From Heliocybe sulcata (Eukaryota; Basidiomycota; Agaricomycetes; Gloeophyllales; Gloeophyllaceae), in contig ML213509.1 of assembly GCA_004369045.1 (NCBI GenBank), forward strand, positions 186,001 through 250,000: 64,000 bases of DNA, read 5' to 3'. Below the pieces are notes generated by a model. That model was not told the DNA's origin. It made no database searches and worked only from the letters and a program-made list of their open reading frames with translations. Every line of letters begins with the position of its first letter. Within the stretch, counting starts at the first letter, position 1. Shown piece by piece: positions 10,740-20,503 of this stretch. A program made the translations under genes and the position numbers.

Positions 10740-12139
10740 CGACATGTGTTGGCGTCACGCGACGAGCGAGTCAGTCGGGAGCTCCTCGCTGGCCACCGTA
10801 CTCTCAATGGTCAAATGATGATCTCGCTATCTATGCGTATGGTTCATTCAAGGTATAGACAGTGTTAGAGGCGCCGTCGACCCGTCGATGGCGCTTTGGG
10901 ACCCAGTGGAACACCGGCTAAAAGGGCAACGCCCCACATCGCCGTGCAATATTGCGACTCGGCGAGTGGGTATGTTGCAGTGCTAAGCCCTGGCCCAAAT
11001 ATTTATGCTCTTTCAAAGTGCGCACCTATTTCTCCTGTCGACACGCTTACAACCACTTCCGAGATGCGAAAGATATATCGTCCAGACAGCGCCGTGCGCT
11101 CTGTACCCGGATATGCAACTCTTCGAATGAGGTCGGACACATGGTCTTTGCGTTCATCAGAACTCCAATCTGTGGACTTTGTAGCTCACTAGGAAACAAT
11201 AGTACCAGCTGACGGATGTCCGTCCTACTGCTTGTGGGCCCATGCATCGCGTCCACTAAGACATGTCTTCTAAGTGTACGGTATACCACTTTAGCAGGCT
11301 GCACGACAAGCTGAAATTTCGTTGTCAGGACAGGGCTCACAACCTACCCACCCCTGGGCATCTACATGGAGCCTCAATCACGAGGACATGCCGTGCTGGG
11401 TCGCGCGGCTCCGGCCGTCGCGGGCGAGGGGAGACGATCATTAAGATGGCAAGGCAGCGGCGGTTACGGCGTATGATCAATACGACGAGGGACATGGCAA
11501 GCTCGCTGGACCTTCAGTGTCGCAGTCGGAGCTGACAGATAGCTCTAGGGGCCACCTGCGCCGGATCGCCAGCTACTTAGATCATCGGGCAGCCGGAATT
11601 ATCGTACGAAGGCAAGAAGACACGCGATGGGACTATATAGGCCACATTCTCTTAACTTGGCTAAATTTTCTCCGCTACCTTCGACAGTCTCTGGAGCATG
11701 GCAACCGTCAACGTGCTGGGAATACTTAGACACGCAGCGGTCGTGGACGCGCTAGTCTAGACGACTGCTACACAAGTGCCTCCCTGTTGTAGGTCAGTGT
11801 CACTACAGGCTTCGAAGTCAACGGGAGTAAACCGCGCGCACTAGCAGAACAATTGCCACTGTACGTATCGCGCCCGACTCCCGGCACCCCTCGACGATAA
11901 TCACCAACTGGTATTCTAATAGCTCCAGCGCTCGCACTCATGTACGCCAGCTAGCTAATACACAGTCAGAAAATCCTCTTTCATTTGTCGCACGATGCTC
12001 CTGGCAATAGGGTATTCACTACTCCTTCGCGGCCTCCCACAGGGCAACGCCTTGCCGTAAACAGCCAATACCAGGCAGACCAAGGAAATACGAAACGAGC
12101 AAAACCAGGCAGTCCTGAACGAATATACAGTAGTTATAC
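10740..12139. other. Unrecognised intergenic stretch
   Basis: About 1.4 kb without a gene I can support. Open stretches are short, have no family motif on either strand and carry no chain of plausible splice sites. It probably holds decayed sequence belonging to the rearranged block. Confidence 0.5.
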
Positions 12140-12390
12140 GGAAGACTCACCGTCGCCGCCGCCCTGGGCGTGCTCATGGTCGTCGCGCCCTCCTCCTCAG
12201 GACCCTGGAACGACCACGAGCGTCTCTGCCTCTCATCCAGACGCTCTGTCGCTTACGGACGTATAACCCTCCGGGTGGGGTCAGCGGCCTCTGCAGGGTT
12301 CTGCGGGGGCGGACGGGGAACGGGCACAGCGAGAGGGCTCGCCCTTGAAGTTTTGACGCAGCCACGGCGATGCAGGCAGTTTCGAAAGAC
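12140..12390 (-). pseudogene. Fragment copy of the mitochondrial membrane protein gene
   Basis: Minus-strand sequence matching the downstream part of the long coding exon of the gene at 13355-14262. It reads PQNPAEAAD, then after frame disruption the DNA for LDE.QRRSWSFQGPEEEG and MSTPRAAA, followed by a GTGAGT like the donor of the intact gene (intact version: PQNSAEAAEN and FQSPEEEGPTKMTKPRAAAA). The frame contains a stop and shifts, and no start or first exons are present. It is a dead partial duplicate about 1 kb from the real gene. Confidence 0.75.
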
Positions 12391-13354
12391 TAATACACTG
12401 GCAGACATGGCACTTACTCCATGACACCATCCTACCACAAACCCTCCGCTCGATCCTAGGCAATACCCTACCACATCATAATATCCGGGTGCCGTATCTG
12501 GGAAGAAGATGAGATGCATGGACGGATCCGAGCGCGGTTCGCCCATCCTGTACACCTTCAAAGCAGCCACAAACGATATCCTCATTCTGGAACGCCCAGA
12601 CCGCTCCGCGTATCTTTACCTCTCTGTGCTAAAGAGCGCCAGCCGAGTACCATGAGCAGAAGAGGGCGCAGTGGCCTCTTATACCCGAACCTGCCCGGTC
12701 CTAATACTACTCATAGAATGTATGGCCGATATTACTCCTTACGTACCCGGGTAAGACTATACCTCCTAGCCTGCTCCGACGTTTCCATTCCCTTGCAGGA
12801 AAGAAGGTCTATAAGATATAGTATTTATTCAGCCCACTACTGCTTGCTGTCGCTCACAAGTGTCTGAGCGCTCACCGAGAACCAGCCCATCACCACCACC
12901 AGCGCCGCGATGCTGACCCCACAGTCCACAACGTACGGTCACCTCGCCTGACAGCCGCGACCCAGCACTCTTGCCACAGACTTGGGAGATCCCCCAGTAT
13001 TATCCTCATCCACCTGAGCCTCCAACCTTTTGTCCACGAACCGCCCATCGCATGATGGATGCAAAAGAAGCAGAGTGACTTGAGAGTGATAGTGGTTTGG
13101 AGTATAAGAGCAAGGTTTGCATGATGCGTGTCCTACGTCTGAATACGCAGCACACGAGTTTGCCTCCGCATTGTGGCGCGTCCGATCGTACCGGGCCGGC
13201 CTCCGGATTCCTGTGTACCATTAACTCACCTGGTTCGACAACTCCCAACTCTCCATCTCTACTCCAGATCGCTCATGCATTCACAAAAAGATTTAACTTG
13301 TTTTCATTTGCAGCAGAGATTCCACTGCAAGAAGAGCGCCTACTCCGATGACTA
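12391..13354. other. Unrecognised stretch between fragment and intact gene
   Basis: No supported gene. The part adjoining 13354 is probably the 3' untranslated region of the mitochondrial membrane protein gene. Weak open stretches on both strands show no motif. Confidence 0.45.
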
Positions 13355-14262
13355 CTACTTGGTAACCTCCCGCGGCGACTGGACGCCTTGCTGTATCGCA
13401 CATCAGCGCTCAGCCTTCATTCAAACCAAAGAGATACAGGAAGGGATACACCACGCCTGCATCCCATCCAGAGAAACAAACGAGACACTCACCGCCGCCG
13501 CTGCCCTAGGCTTGGTCATCTTCGTCGGGCCCTCCTCCTCCGGGCTCTGGAACGAGCCAGAACGCTTCTGCTTCTCATCCAGCCCCTTGTCGCTCACGGG
13601 CTTGTCGCCCTCGGCCTCAGAGGGGTCCTTGCCCTGGGACGAGCTCGGTGCGTTCTCGGCTGCCTCTGCGGAGTTCTGGGGTGAAGAGCCGGACTGGCCC
13701 TTCCCGGATTCGGATCTGCCGGCGTCGACGGGGGAGTCGGTGGCCTGTATGCGTTTAGAAGAAGTCCAAATCTAGAGGAAAAGAGGGGAGACGCACGTAG
13801 CCCTGGTCCATGCTCTGCTTCACGTCGCCCTCGGGGACTTCGTTGCCCTCGTCGTCGGTGGTGGGGGTATCGGTGCTGGTGCCGCCGCTCTTGTCGGTGA
13901 AGCCGGGGATGGTCTTTGGGGCCTCGTGGTGGGCCGCCTGTGCCGCGCCGTGGGCATGGGCCTTTTCCTTGCCGGACGGGGCGAGGAGGTAGATGGCCTG
14001 GGTGCGTAGACGTGGGTGAGTGGACTGGGCGATGGAAAGAGAGACGTACGGTGCCGCCGAAGACGAGCGCGGAGCCGGCCTGAGAGAGTAGTCAGAGGTA
14101 AGTGGGGGTTGGAAAGAGACAGAAACGCACTATCCAGGGTGTGTCACTGCCCTTTGAAGCTGTATGAGGTACGCTGGCCATCGTACGGCGCGCAGGCGCG
14201 ACCCGCGAGCGCGAAGCAGACGCGACGCGGGCAAAGGATTTTGTTGCGAGACGTGAAGCCAT
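13355..14262 (-). CDS. Predicted mitochondrial single-pass membrane protein, disordered tail
   Basis: The ATG at 14260-14262 opens a classic mitochondrial presequence: MASRLATKSFARVAS, rich in Arg, Ser and Ala and free of acidic residues. After an intron comes one hydrophobic segment, AGSALVFGG continued across a second intron to IYLLAPSGK, a probable membrane helix. The rest is hydrophilic and disordered: HAHGAAQAAHHEAPKTIPGF, then acidic and Ser/Pro-rich parts up to KPRAAAA. A GTGAGT donor at about 13493 leads to a short last exon, QGVQSPREVTK, with the stop at 13355-13357. The layout matches a small mitochondrial protein family seen in agaricomycetes; no biochemical role is known to me. 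It shares a 244-nt upstream region with the divergent gene at 14507. Confidence 0.75.
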
Positions 14263-14506
14263 TTGAAGAGAGTCTGTAGAATAGAGTTAAAGATAAGTGT
14301 AGAGAGTAGTGAGGTGGACGAGCGATGACGTCGGGAGGACCCGGAATGATGTCAGGTAATGATGTCTTGACACGCGGAAAAGGCGTGTCGTGAGTGGACG
14401 CGCTGATAGACGAGCCAGCCTGACCAACATGTCCGACGATTGCCCACGCACACGAGGCAGACTTCAACTTGGTCTCAACACGACACTCACAACCGCGACA
14501 TAGGAC
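14263..14506. promoter_or_regulatory. Divergent promoter region
   Basis: The only DNA between two diverging genes (starts at 14262 minus and 14507 plus). It must contain both promoters. No clear TATA box was identified. Confidence 0.5.
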
Positions 14507-15918
14507 ATGATGCACCTCAGCACAGCCAGTACGTACGTCCGCGCCCCGCCCTCTAATCCCATCTAACACCTCCCCAGCCCACTCTGTCTCCTCCCTCCAC
14601 CGTCGCTCGCGCGGCGCCCTCACCAGCACTTCCGTCCCCCTCCGCGACGACTTTGACGCGTACACCTACACCTCCCAGCCCGCCGATGCCTCCACCGAGT
14701 TCGAAGTCTACGACGACGAGCGCGAGCGCTTCGTCTCCTACCACCGCGCCGAGATGGGCGCCCTCCTTCTTTCCGACAGGCACACCGACCTCGGCGCGGA
14801 GGGCGTGGAGATGGAGGTGTACAAGCACCAAGAGAGGAAGGTGACCGGGGGGAGCGGCCATACCAAGAGGATCGGGGACGATGGGACGATGGAGTGTATC
14901 GGGCGGAGGTATACGACTACCACGGGTGCAGGGTCGAGGAAAGCGGAAGCCGGGAGACAGAGGTACCAGCTGGTCGAGCGGAAGATCCTCGAAGACGGCG
15001 AGTGCTTCCTATGATCCGTCCGATCGCTCACTATTAACGCGTGCTTGCAGGCCCGGAGAGAACCGTCTCCGTCTGGCGCGAAGAGGTCGCAAAAAGCAGC
15101 ACGGAGAGCGTCCTCGGCGACCGCGACGACCCCGACCCCGAGCCCAGCGTCGTCGACAGCCACGCGCACCGCCGCCTGGGCCGCGGGCTCGGGCTGGCCA
15201 CCCACGCGCCCGTGCCTGTTCTATCCCCCAGCAACGCCAACGTTAAGAGAAACTCCTTCGGCGGACTAGGGTACGCGCACACTGGGGGGAGCGCGACGAG
15301 CGTGAAGCGGCTGAGCGGGGGCAGCGGGCGGATGAGGTCCGGGAGCGGGGGAGGCCTGAGCGAAATGGGCCCCGGCTGGGAGCGCGTCAAGGTGCGCAGC
15401 CTCTCCCTTCATCGCATACATCTACTGGGACTGACAATCACACCCTGTAGTCCCCGAGCGCGTACACGGGGACACACCTCCCCTCCCCGCCTCTATCCAA
15501 CAACTCCTCCCCGCGCTCGCCGCCGCCGAACCGCGCAGGCTCGGTGTCGCGGGGGCACACGCGGACGCCGTCGAACCCGCTCTCTCTGTCGCAGCCGATC
15601 CCGCGGTTCCAGCTGCACACGGGGCTAACCCAAACACACACGGGTCTGAGCACCTCCTCGCGCGTGTCCCCGAATAACAATCCGGCCCCGTCGCCGCCGC
15701 CACAGACGATCGCGGCGCTGCTGACGGCGCTGACGCCGCCGCTGACGCACCTCCTGCCTACGCTTGCGCGGCTGGGGATTACGCATCCGCAGCATTTGGG
15801 GGCGTTGGCGAGGATGGAGGGGGAGGTGAGGGATCGGGAGGTGAGGAGTGTGGCGATGGGGGAGGGGGTGAGTGTGTTTGAGTGGGCGGTGTTGGTGGAG
15901 GTTGGGAGGGGGTGTTGA
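14507..15918 (+). CDS. Hypothetical Ser/Pro/Gly-rich protein
   Basis: I do not recognise a family. The ATG at 14507 (or the adjacent one at 14510) gives a very short first exon (MMHLSTA), then an intron of about 48 nt with a GTACGT donor, after which the frame stays open to about 15005. That part contains RDDFDAYTYTSQPAD, the acidic DDERERFVSYHRAEMG and EMEVYKHQERKVTGG. After two further introns (about 15008-15050 and 15392-15450) the protein becomes Ser/Pro/Gly-rich and low in complexity, then ends with a more ordered hydrophobic segment (IAALLTALTPPLTHLLPTLA) and a stop at 15916-15918. Joined exons keep one frame and use GC-rich codons like the neighbours, which argues for a real gene. The role is unknown. 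Confidence 0.65.
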
Positions 15919-16329
15919 GGGGGGGAGAGAATTGCGGTCTGGTCGGTGTAAGATAGGGCACAGGTGCGCTTTTGTGGAGGGGCTGGGAGGGGGGAGGCTG
16001 ATGGATGTCTAGGGTGCCCGTTTGGATAGGGCTGTGGTAGAAATGCGGCTTTGGACTCTTTGGGTGTTGTAGGAGTATACTGGTATACCACTTTTCGTTC
16101 TTTGATTCATTGTATGGCGTGGAGTTGGGTTGGTTGAGGATTGAATATTGATGGGGGGATGTATCACTCGCTCTTTCTGGATCTCTTATGCGGACGGGCA
16201 GGAGAAGGGATTCTCTGGCGCATTGCAATGCGTCTCTCGTGGTTATAACAGGCTCATAGGTGCATGGGCGCGGGTTCTGTCAATGCGTTGGAAGGATGGT
16301 ATGCTATCCGATCTGTAACGCTTAACTAG

Positions 16330-16860
16330 AGCCAGTCAAGACGATCTCGGACACTGGGGCACCTGTGCTACTCCTTGCTGGTCACGACGATGTATGTATG
16401 TACGTACAGGTCATCGTCGCAGACTCTGTTTTCCCCGGAAGCGCGTCCCATGGCGTGTATTGACAGCGTCAAGGACCACGCTATGCCGCCCACTGGCAGG
16501 GAACTGTCTAGCAGGGAGTGGTGGAAGAGTGTCCGTCCACCAAGCGCGCACATCTCTGATGCTGTTATTGTGCATCAAGGCCTAGGGCTTCTCGCAGAGC
16601 TCTTCAGAGACTAACAGCGCTCTCAGCCCAGCCCTACCCTGAGGCGTGGTAGCCGCGTAGCAAACTGCTTGGGCGCGGGAAAGCAGAGGACGACGGGTGT
16701 GGCGAGCTGAGGAATGGCGCGGACGACAAGTGCAAGGTCGAAGAGGCATAGGCGAGGAAGAGGCATCTGGCGAGGGCTTGTGATTAGGTGTCCATGGTGC
16801 AGAGTTCAGAGGGACAGGCTGCCAACGCGTCCGCGCCAGCTCGTGTGGACGGGCTGCGTG
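16330..16860 (-). pseudogene. Decayed copy of the antiporter 3' end and flank
   Basis: Homologous to about 22080-22790, the last exons and downstream flank of the antiporter gene. Shared flank words include GATCTCGGACA and TGCTACTCCTTGCTGG (16345-16385 against 22105-22140); shared coding words on the minus strand include LNHKP.P.ASSS-type reading near 16770-16800 and the terminal LLV.EE.CEKP just before a stop near 16600. The frames are broken and the 5' four-fifths of the gene is absent. Confidence 0.7.
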
Positions 16861-16894
16861 CTTGTTCCAGGGCGACACGGGCCTGGAGGAGATG

Positions 16895-16990
16895 TAGATG
16901 CGGAAGGGGAGCGGGTCGGTCCAGAGCACGGAGGAGGGCGCGACGACCATGACCACGCCCAGGGCGGCAGTAACGGGTCAATGCAGAATT
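16895..16990 (+). pseudogene. Second fragment copy of the mitochondrial protein gene
   Basis: A short plus-strand match to the end of the long exon of the gene at 13355-14262, and closer still to the fragment at 12140-12390: VQSTEEGATTMTTPRAAVT against FQGPEEEGATTMSTPRAAAT. It abuts the decayed antiporter copy, so two unrelated gene pieces have been fused here. Confidence 0.65.
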
Positions 16991-17675
16991 CAGTGTCGAC
17001 TGGCGTTGCGCCGCGAGGCAGTGGTTGGTACTCTGCTGCCATGGACAGCGTGCTAGGAATTCAAGACAGATTTCTGATTTGCGAGACGTTGTTTGATCAG
17101 CTAGCGGAAGCAGATGAGTATGAGTGCTGGAGCAACTACAGGGGCCGTACACCATGCGCCTAGAAGACGCACCCTACTGCAAGCGATATAAAATCGTGAG
17201 TAGTGACATCAGGAGAAAGGCATCATCCCACAGCTGCCTACAGGCCTATATAGGTCATCATATGAACCCTGTAGGCACCCGTGTCCACAGGATAATGCCT
17301 GTTTCTTGATGCAGTAGGATCAACAACCTCCAGCTCATACGGCTGGAAACTGTTTCCTAGAAAGCATACGGAGTTAACAGATCGCAGTTCTGGCCTACGC
17401 AAAAACCATGGCCTCATTTGCCGAGTTACATGTATATGGTGTATCTGGAACGTTGAGCGCTGCAACAGCCACTCACCGAGAAGGAATGCAGGGCGATCTG
17501 AGTCCCGAAGCGACGACAACGGGCCCCGGCGCTCTAATACCAGCTATACTCATAAGTAGAGAGCATAGAGAGACATCAGGTAGATAGGGATACTAGTGTC
17601 GCTGGGCTTCGACGACGCCAACGACGGCGGGACAAGTCATTCCGCATCGCGTGACGGCAGGACATGCGCCTCGAT
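16991..17675. other. Unrecognised stretch before copy B
   Basis: No supported gene. Open stretches are short and unrelated to known families. Confidence 0.4.
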
Positions 17676-17766
17676 GTCACGCACATGTGACGAACTGACC
17701 AGGAAAGTTGGTTCGAATTTTCAAAAGCTTCCTGCAGCTCGCCGGTAGGTTATTGTCCACTATAAA
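17676..17766 (+). promoter_or_regulatory. Copy B promoter: GTCACG/GTGACG element and TATAAA
   Basis: GTCACGCACATGTGACG begins at 17676, about 130 nt upstream of the ATG at 17808, and TATAAA lies at 17761-17766. A further GCGTGACGG (about 17649) also appears at the matching place in copy A. The arrangement parallels copies A and C. Confidence 0.6.
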
Positions 17767-17807
17767 GCTGTACTCTGATTTGATTTTATGAATTCAGGTT
17801 CTATGAG

Positions 17808-19048
17808 ATGGCGTCTGTGAACGGCATAATCAGCGCCTCGAAGCTGAGACTTCGTCATTGGAGAAACGTTCGCGACAGCAAGCATCTCTTCTATGTTGCA
17901 GGCTGCCATACCAGGTCATTAGCCTACCTTCCATCCACATGCAATAACCGTGTGCAGAAGCGGTGCGCATCCTCGGCGAAAGTGCTCCTCTCTCAAGACA
18001 GACATCATATTCCCAAGTCCGACACTCCTCCTACCGCTGCCGGTGGGCGCCGGAGACCCTCAGCTTCGCTAGTGCGTACACTGAAGCAGACACGTCTGGC
18101 TGCTGAAGACTTCGTTGATCTTACTGGGCAAATCACAAAAACTGTGCGCTTTTCAGCGGCACCTGAACAACCTGGGTTTTCCCTGCGCTATTGGCGCCCA
18201 GGCGGTCGCGGTTATGCTTCATTTCCTCCGGATTCTCATGGATTTTTCTACTGGCATCTTGAACCTGATGCCCCTCCTCTATCAGGGCAGGTCCGCTTTC
18301 GTACCACGACTTCCTCTGACCCGGCTACCTTTCCAAGTGGGTGCGACTTGCAGCTGCCAGACGGAGGAACGTGGAATATATCGCTCTTCGAGATTGCTCG
18401 CAGATCACAGTACTCTGTGCTTCGTGCACATCTGCTCTCTGAGAAGCTGGTAACGGCCAAGGTGCTGGATACTGCCCTGACCATTTCTGCCCAACGCGGG
18501 GCAAGCATAATCCATCCAGGCGCCGGTAGCCTTCTGATTTGGAAGTTTGGGCAGATATTTCCTGTGGATTTGGGACACGTAGCTGTGTCGTTTTGGGTTA
18601 TAGGAAACTCGGCTGGAGAGAGGCTTCACTTGCAGCGCCTGTTCTCCGTCGGAGTCCGCGAATCGGGAGGTACCCGGATAGTCAATTATATGCCGTTTAC
18701 AGGTCTGTCGCTACAGCTATCCTTCTCTTTCGATACTTATGAGAAGCCCTATAACCGTCAGGGCAAGCTCTGGTTCAGTTTGAACGCTCGACGCTACCAG
18801 AGCACAAGGGCACCCGGACCGTCGTCCTCCGTATCGTCAAAGTCATCGCATTGACAAAACCAGAGGCCTCTGAGGACGTCTCCGAGAGGCCAGAACCGCA
18901 GGAGGGCGGCTTGGTTATGACACGTACAGTCGGTCGTCAGTGGACTCCGTGGTCATTGGACGTCGACCAACCTCTGCCTGGGAGTGGATCACCTGGCCCT
19001 TCGGCAAAAGCGCTAACCATCCTATTCGATAACGAAGCTCTCCAATAA
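17808..19048 (+). CDS. Copy B of the uncharacterised A/B/C family, intact
   Basis: Family not characterised; I know similar hypothetical proteins only from polypore-type fungi. Exon 1 is 17808-18702, a 59-nt intron spans 18703-18761, and exon 2 is 18762-19048: 1182 coding bases, 393 residues, no internal stop. The intron placement is supported because exon 2 then reads QALVQFERSTLPEHKG in the frame shared by all copies. The N-terminus (MASVNGIISASKLRLRHW) is basic and has few acidic residues, which could be a mitochondrial presequence. The core has HGFFYWHLEPDAPP, SSDPATFPSG, LQLPDGGTWNISLFEIAR, GSLLIWKFGQ and, near the end, ALTILFDNEA. It looks like a beta-rich soluble domain, but that is inference. 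No catalytic motif is recognised. A membrane-helix-coding stretch follows in another frame. Confidence 0.8.
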
Positions 19049-19270
19049 AACCGAAGCCCGCCGAAGACCTAAGTCATGAGCTGGCACACTCGATCATCTC
19101 CGCTTCAGTGCTCATCATTATGCTTTCTTCGCGGCGATCGACGACGGCAACCAGGCTCAGTTCAGGTGGTCCGTGAATGTGGACCACATTTTTCCTATAA
19201 TATGACTCTACAGCTCCCGCCGTCGAGCCTGCGGCTCTGTGAACCACACAAATTGTCATCTGCCTGAAAT
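19049..19270 (+). other. Conserved downstream tail of copy B
   Basis: Similar to the sequence after copy C (21762-21990) and, in part, after copy A. In a frame different from the gene it reads HELAHSIISASVLIIMLSS then RRSTT, the same hydrophobic segment as after A and C, and ends in a TGA at the place matching copy C. Confidence 0.5.
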
Positions 19271-19274
19271 ATAT

Positions 19275-19560
19275 TCATCCCCTCCAGCTAAGAGCCATCT
19301 GCCATAAGCCATGCCGTTCGTGGATATATGGCTTTCTCTTACCTTCGCCCGCCGTCCGCCCTTCGGTGCACGAGAAGAAGAATGCTGCTCCGAGGAGATG
19401 CACCTCATTGAGCCAGCGTGCGAAGCTGTGCGCGACGGCAGCCCTTCCCGCTCCGATAGGCCCGCTGCGATATGCGACTGGATAACCCACTGCTGGAGGC
19501 CACCGAGGAGCGTCAGCCTGGAGACCTCTTCACATCCAGCATTCCGGAACCCATGCCGTC
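19275..19560 (-). pseudogene. Remnant of a NACHT (NLR/STAND) gene
   Basis: The minus strand reads SGPIGAGRAAVAHSFARWLN and then HLLGAAFFFS. Fungal NACHT proteins at this place carry a P-loop of the form GPAGAGKS.IA.T.AE followed by GASFFFSR. Upstream, in another frame, is EVSRLTLLGGLQQWV, similar to the helix that precedes the P-loop. The catalytic Lys of the Walker A motif is replaced (GAGRA), the frame is shifted within the domain, and no effector domain or repeat region is found. It is a dead scrap of a STAND-type immune or incompatibility receptor. The assignment rests on two short motifs. Confidence 0.5.
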
Positions 19561-20294
19561 AGAAGTCCTCTTCAGTGTGAAGAGTGTACAGAGTAAGAGA
19601 TACGGAGAAAAACAAGGATCACTGACTTGAGCACTGCAGTGTCCTCGCGGTGAAGACGGGCTCGCCATTGAGGAACACCGCTGGCAGCCGGCTGCGGGAT
19701 AGGAAGAACACAGGGTACTGTCGACACGGAAGAGTTGTATTCAATGTGCCTTTTCTCCTTGGGATTGCACGGAGGCCTGCACGACTCAGAGTGCCTAAGT
19801 ATCTTTAAGCAGAACATCCTCTACGTACCGCATCCGGACTGCATCTCAGATCGTTTAGCCACCCAGGTCGAATGCAGAAAAAGTGGATAAGACCCAGGCT
19901 ATGAGAACTCACTGTCCCGGAGCTCCACCCATACTGGGAGTTTCAAAGTAAGGTCTGAAATCCTGCGGTATTGAACGCCCAATACTCGCGACATTCGGCT
20001 GGCAACGGCGAGAATATGAGGGCTGGAACAGAGCGCTGCGACCATGGATGCTGCCAGGCTCGCATTTGCATTCCGGTCCAAAGTAAGGCCTTTCAGATTG
20101 CACGGACGTATGCAATATGGCCGTCCGGGGCCAGAACATATACCGGACCATGTAGGCAGGCATTAATTGTCCTCAGAATGCGATGCTAGGGAACGCTATC
20201 GGATCCGGATATGAAACAACAACTCCTAGATAAGCAACTGTGCAACCTGGAGGCAAGTTGCATGACACCTGTTCAATATTAATATTTCAATATC
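19561..20294. other. Unrecognised stretch
   Basis: No supported gene. A minus-strand open stretch at 19899-20081 (NASLAASMVAALCSSPHIL) looks coding-like in composition but could not be assigned and has no visible splice partners. Confidence 0.4.
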
Positions 20295-20321
20295 GAACGT
20301 TGAACGTTGAACGTTAACGTT
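20295..20321. repeat. Short tandem repeat (GAACGTT)
   Basis: Three tandem copies of GAACGTT and a partial fourth, in an A/T-richer stretch about 180 nt upstream of copy C. The motif contains the palindrome AACGTT. Confidence 0.85.
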
Positions 20322-20381
20322 TGAAATTTGAGCATCCGTGGACCGTGGCGCCATAGTGTGACATCTTCGCATGACGCGAGT

Positions 20382-20460
20382 CGTCACGCGTCCGTGACAA
20401 AACATTAGCAAAGTCGAACTCCCAAAAGTCCTGCGTCGGTAGGCAATAGTCCACTATAAG
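20382..20460 (+). promoter_or_regulatory. Copy C promoter: palindrome and TATA-like box
   Basis: CGTCACGCGTCCGTGACAAA spans 20382-20401, about 100 nt upstream of the ATG at 20504, and CTATAAG ends at 20460. The palindrome is identical to that of copy A. Confidence 0.6.
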
Positions 20461-20503
20461 GCTGTACTCCTGAGGCTTAATTTATGACTGCAGGTCTTAT
20501 GAG

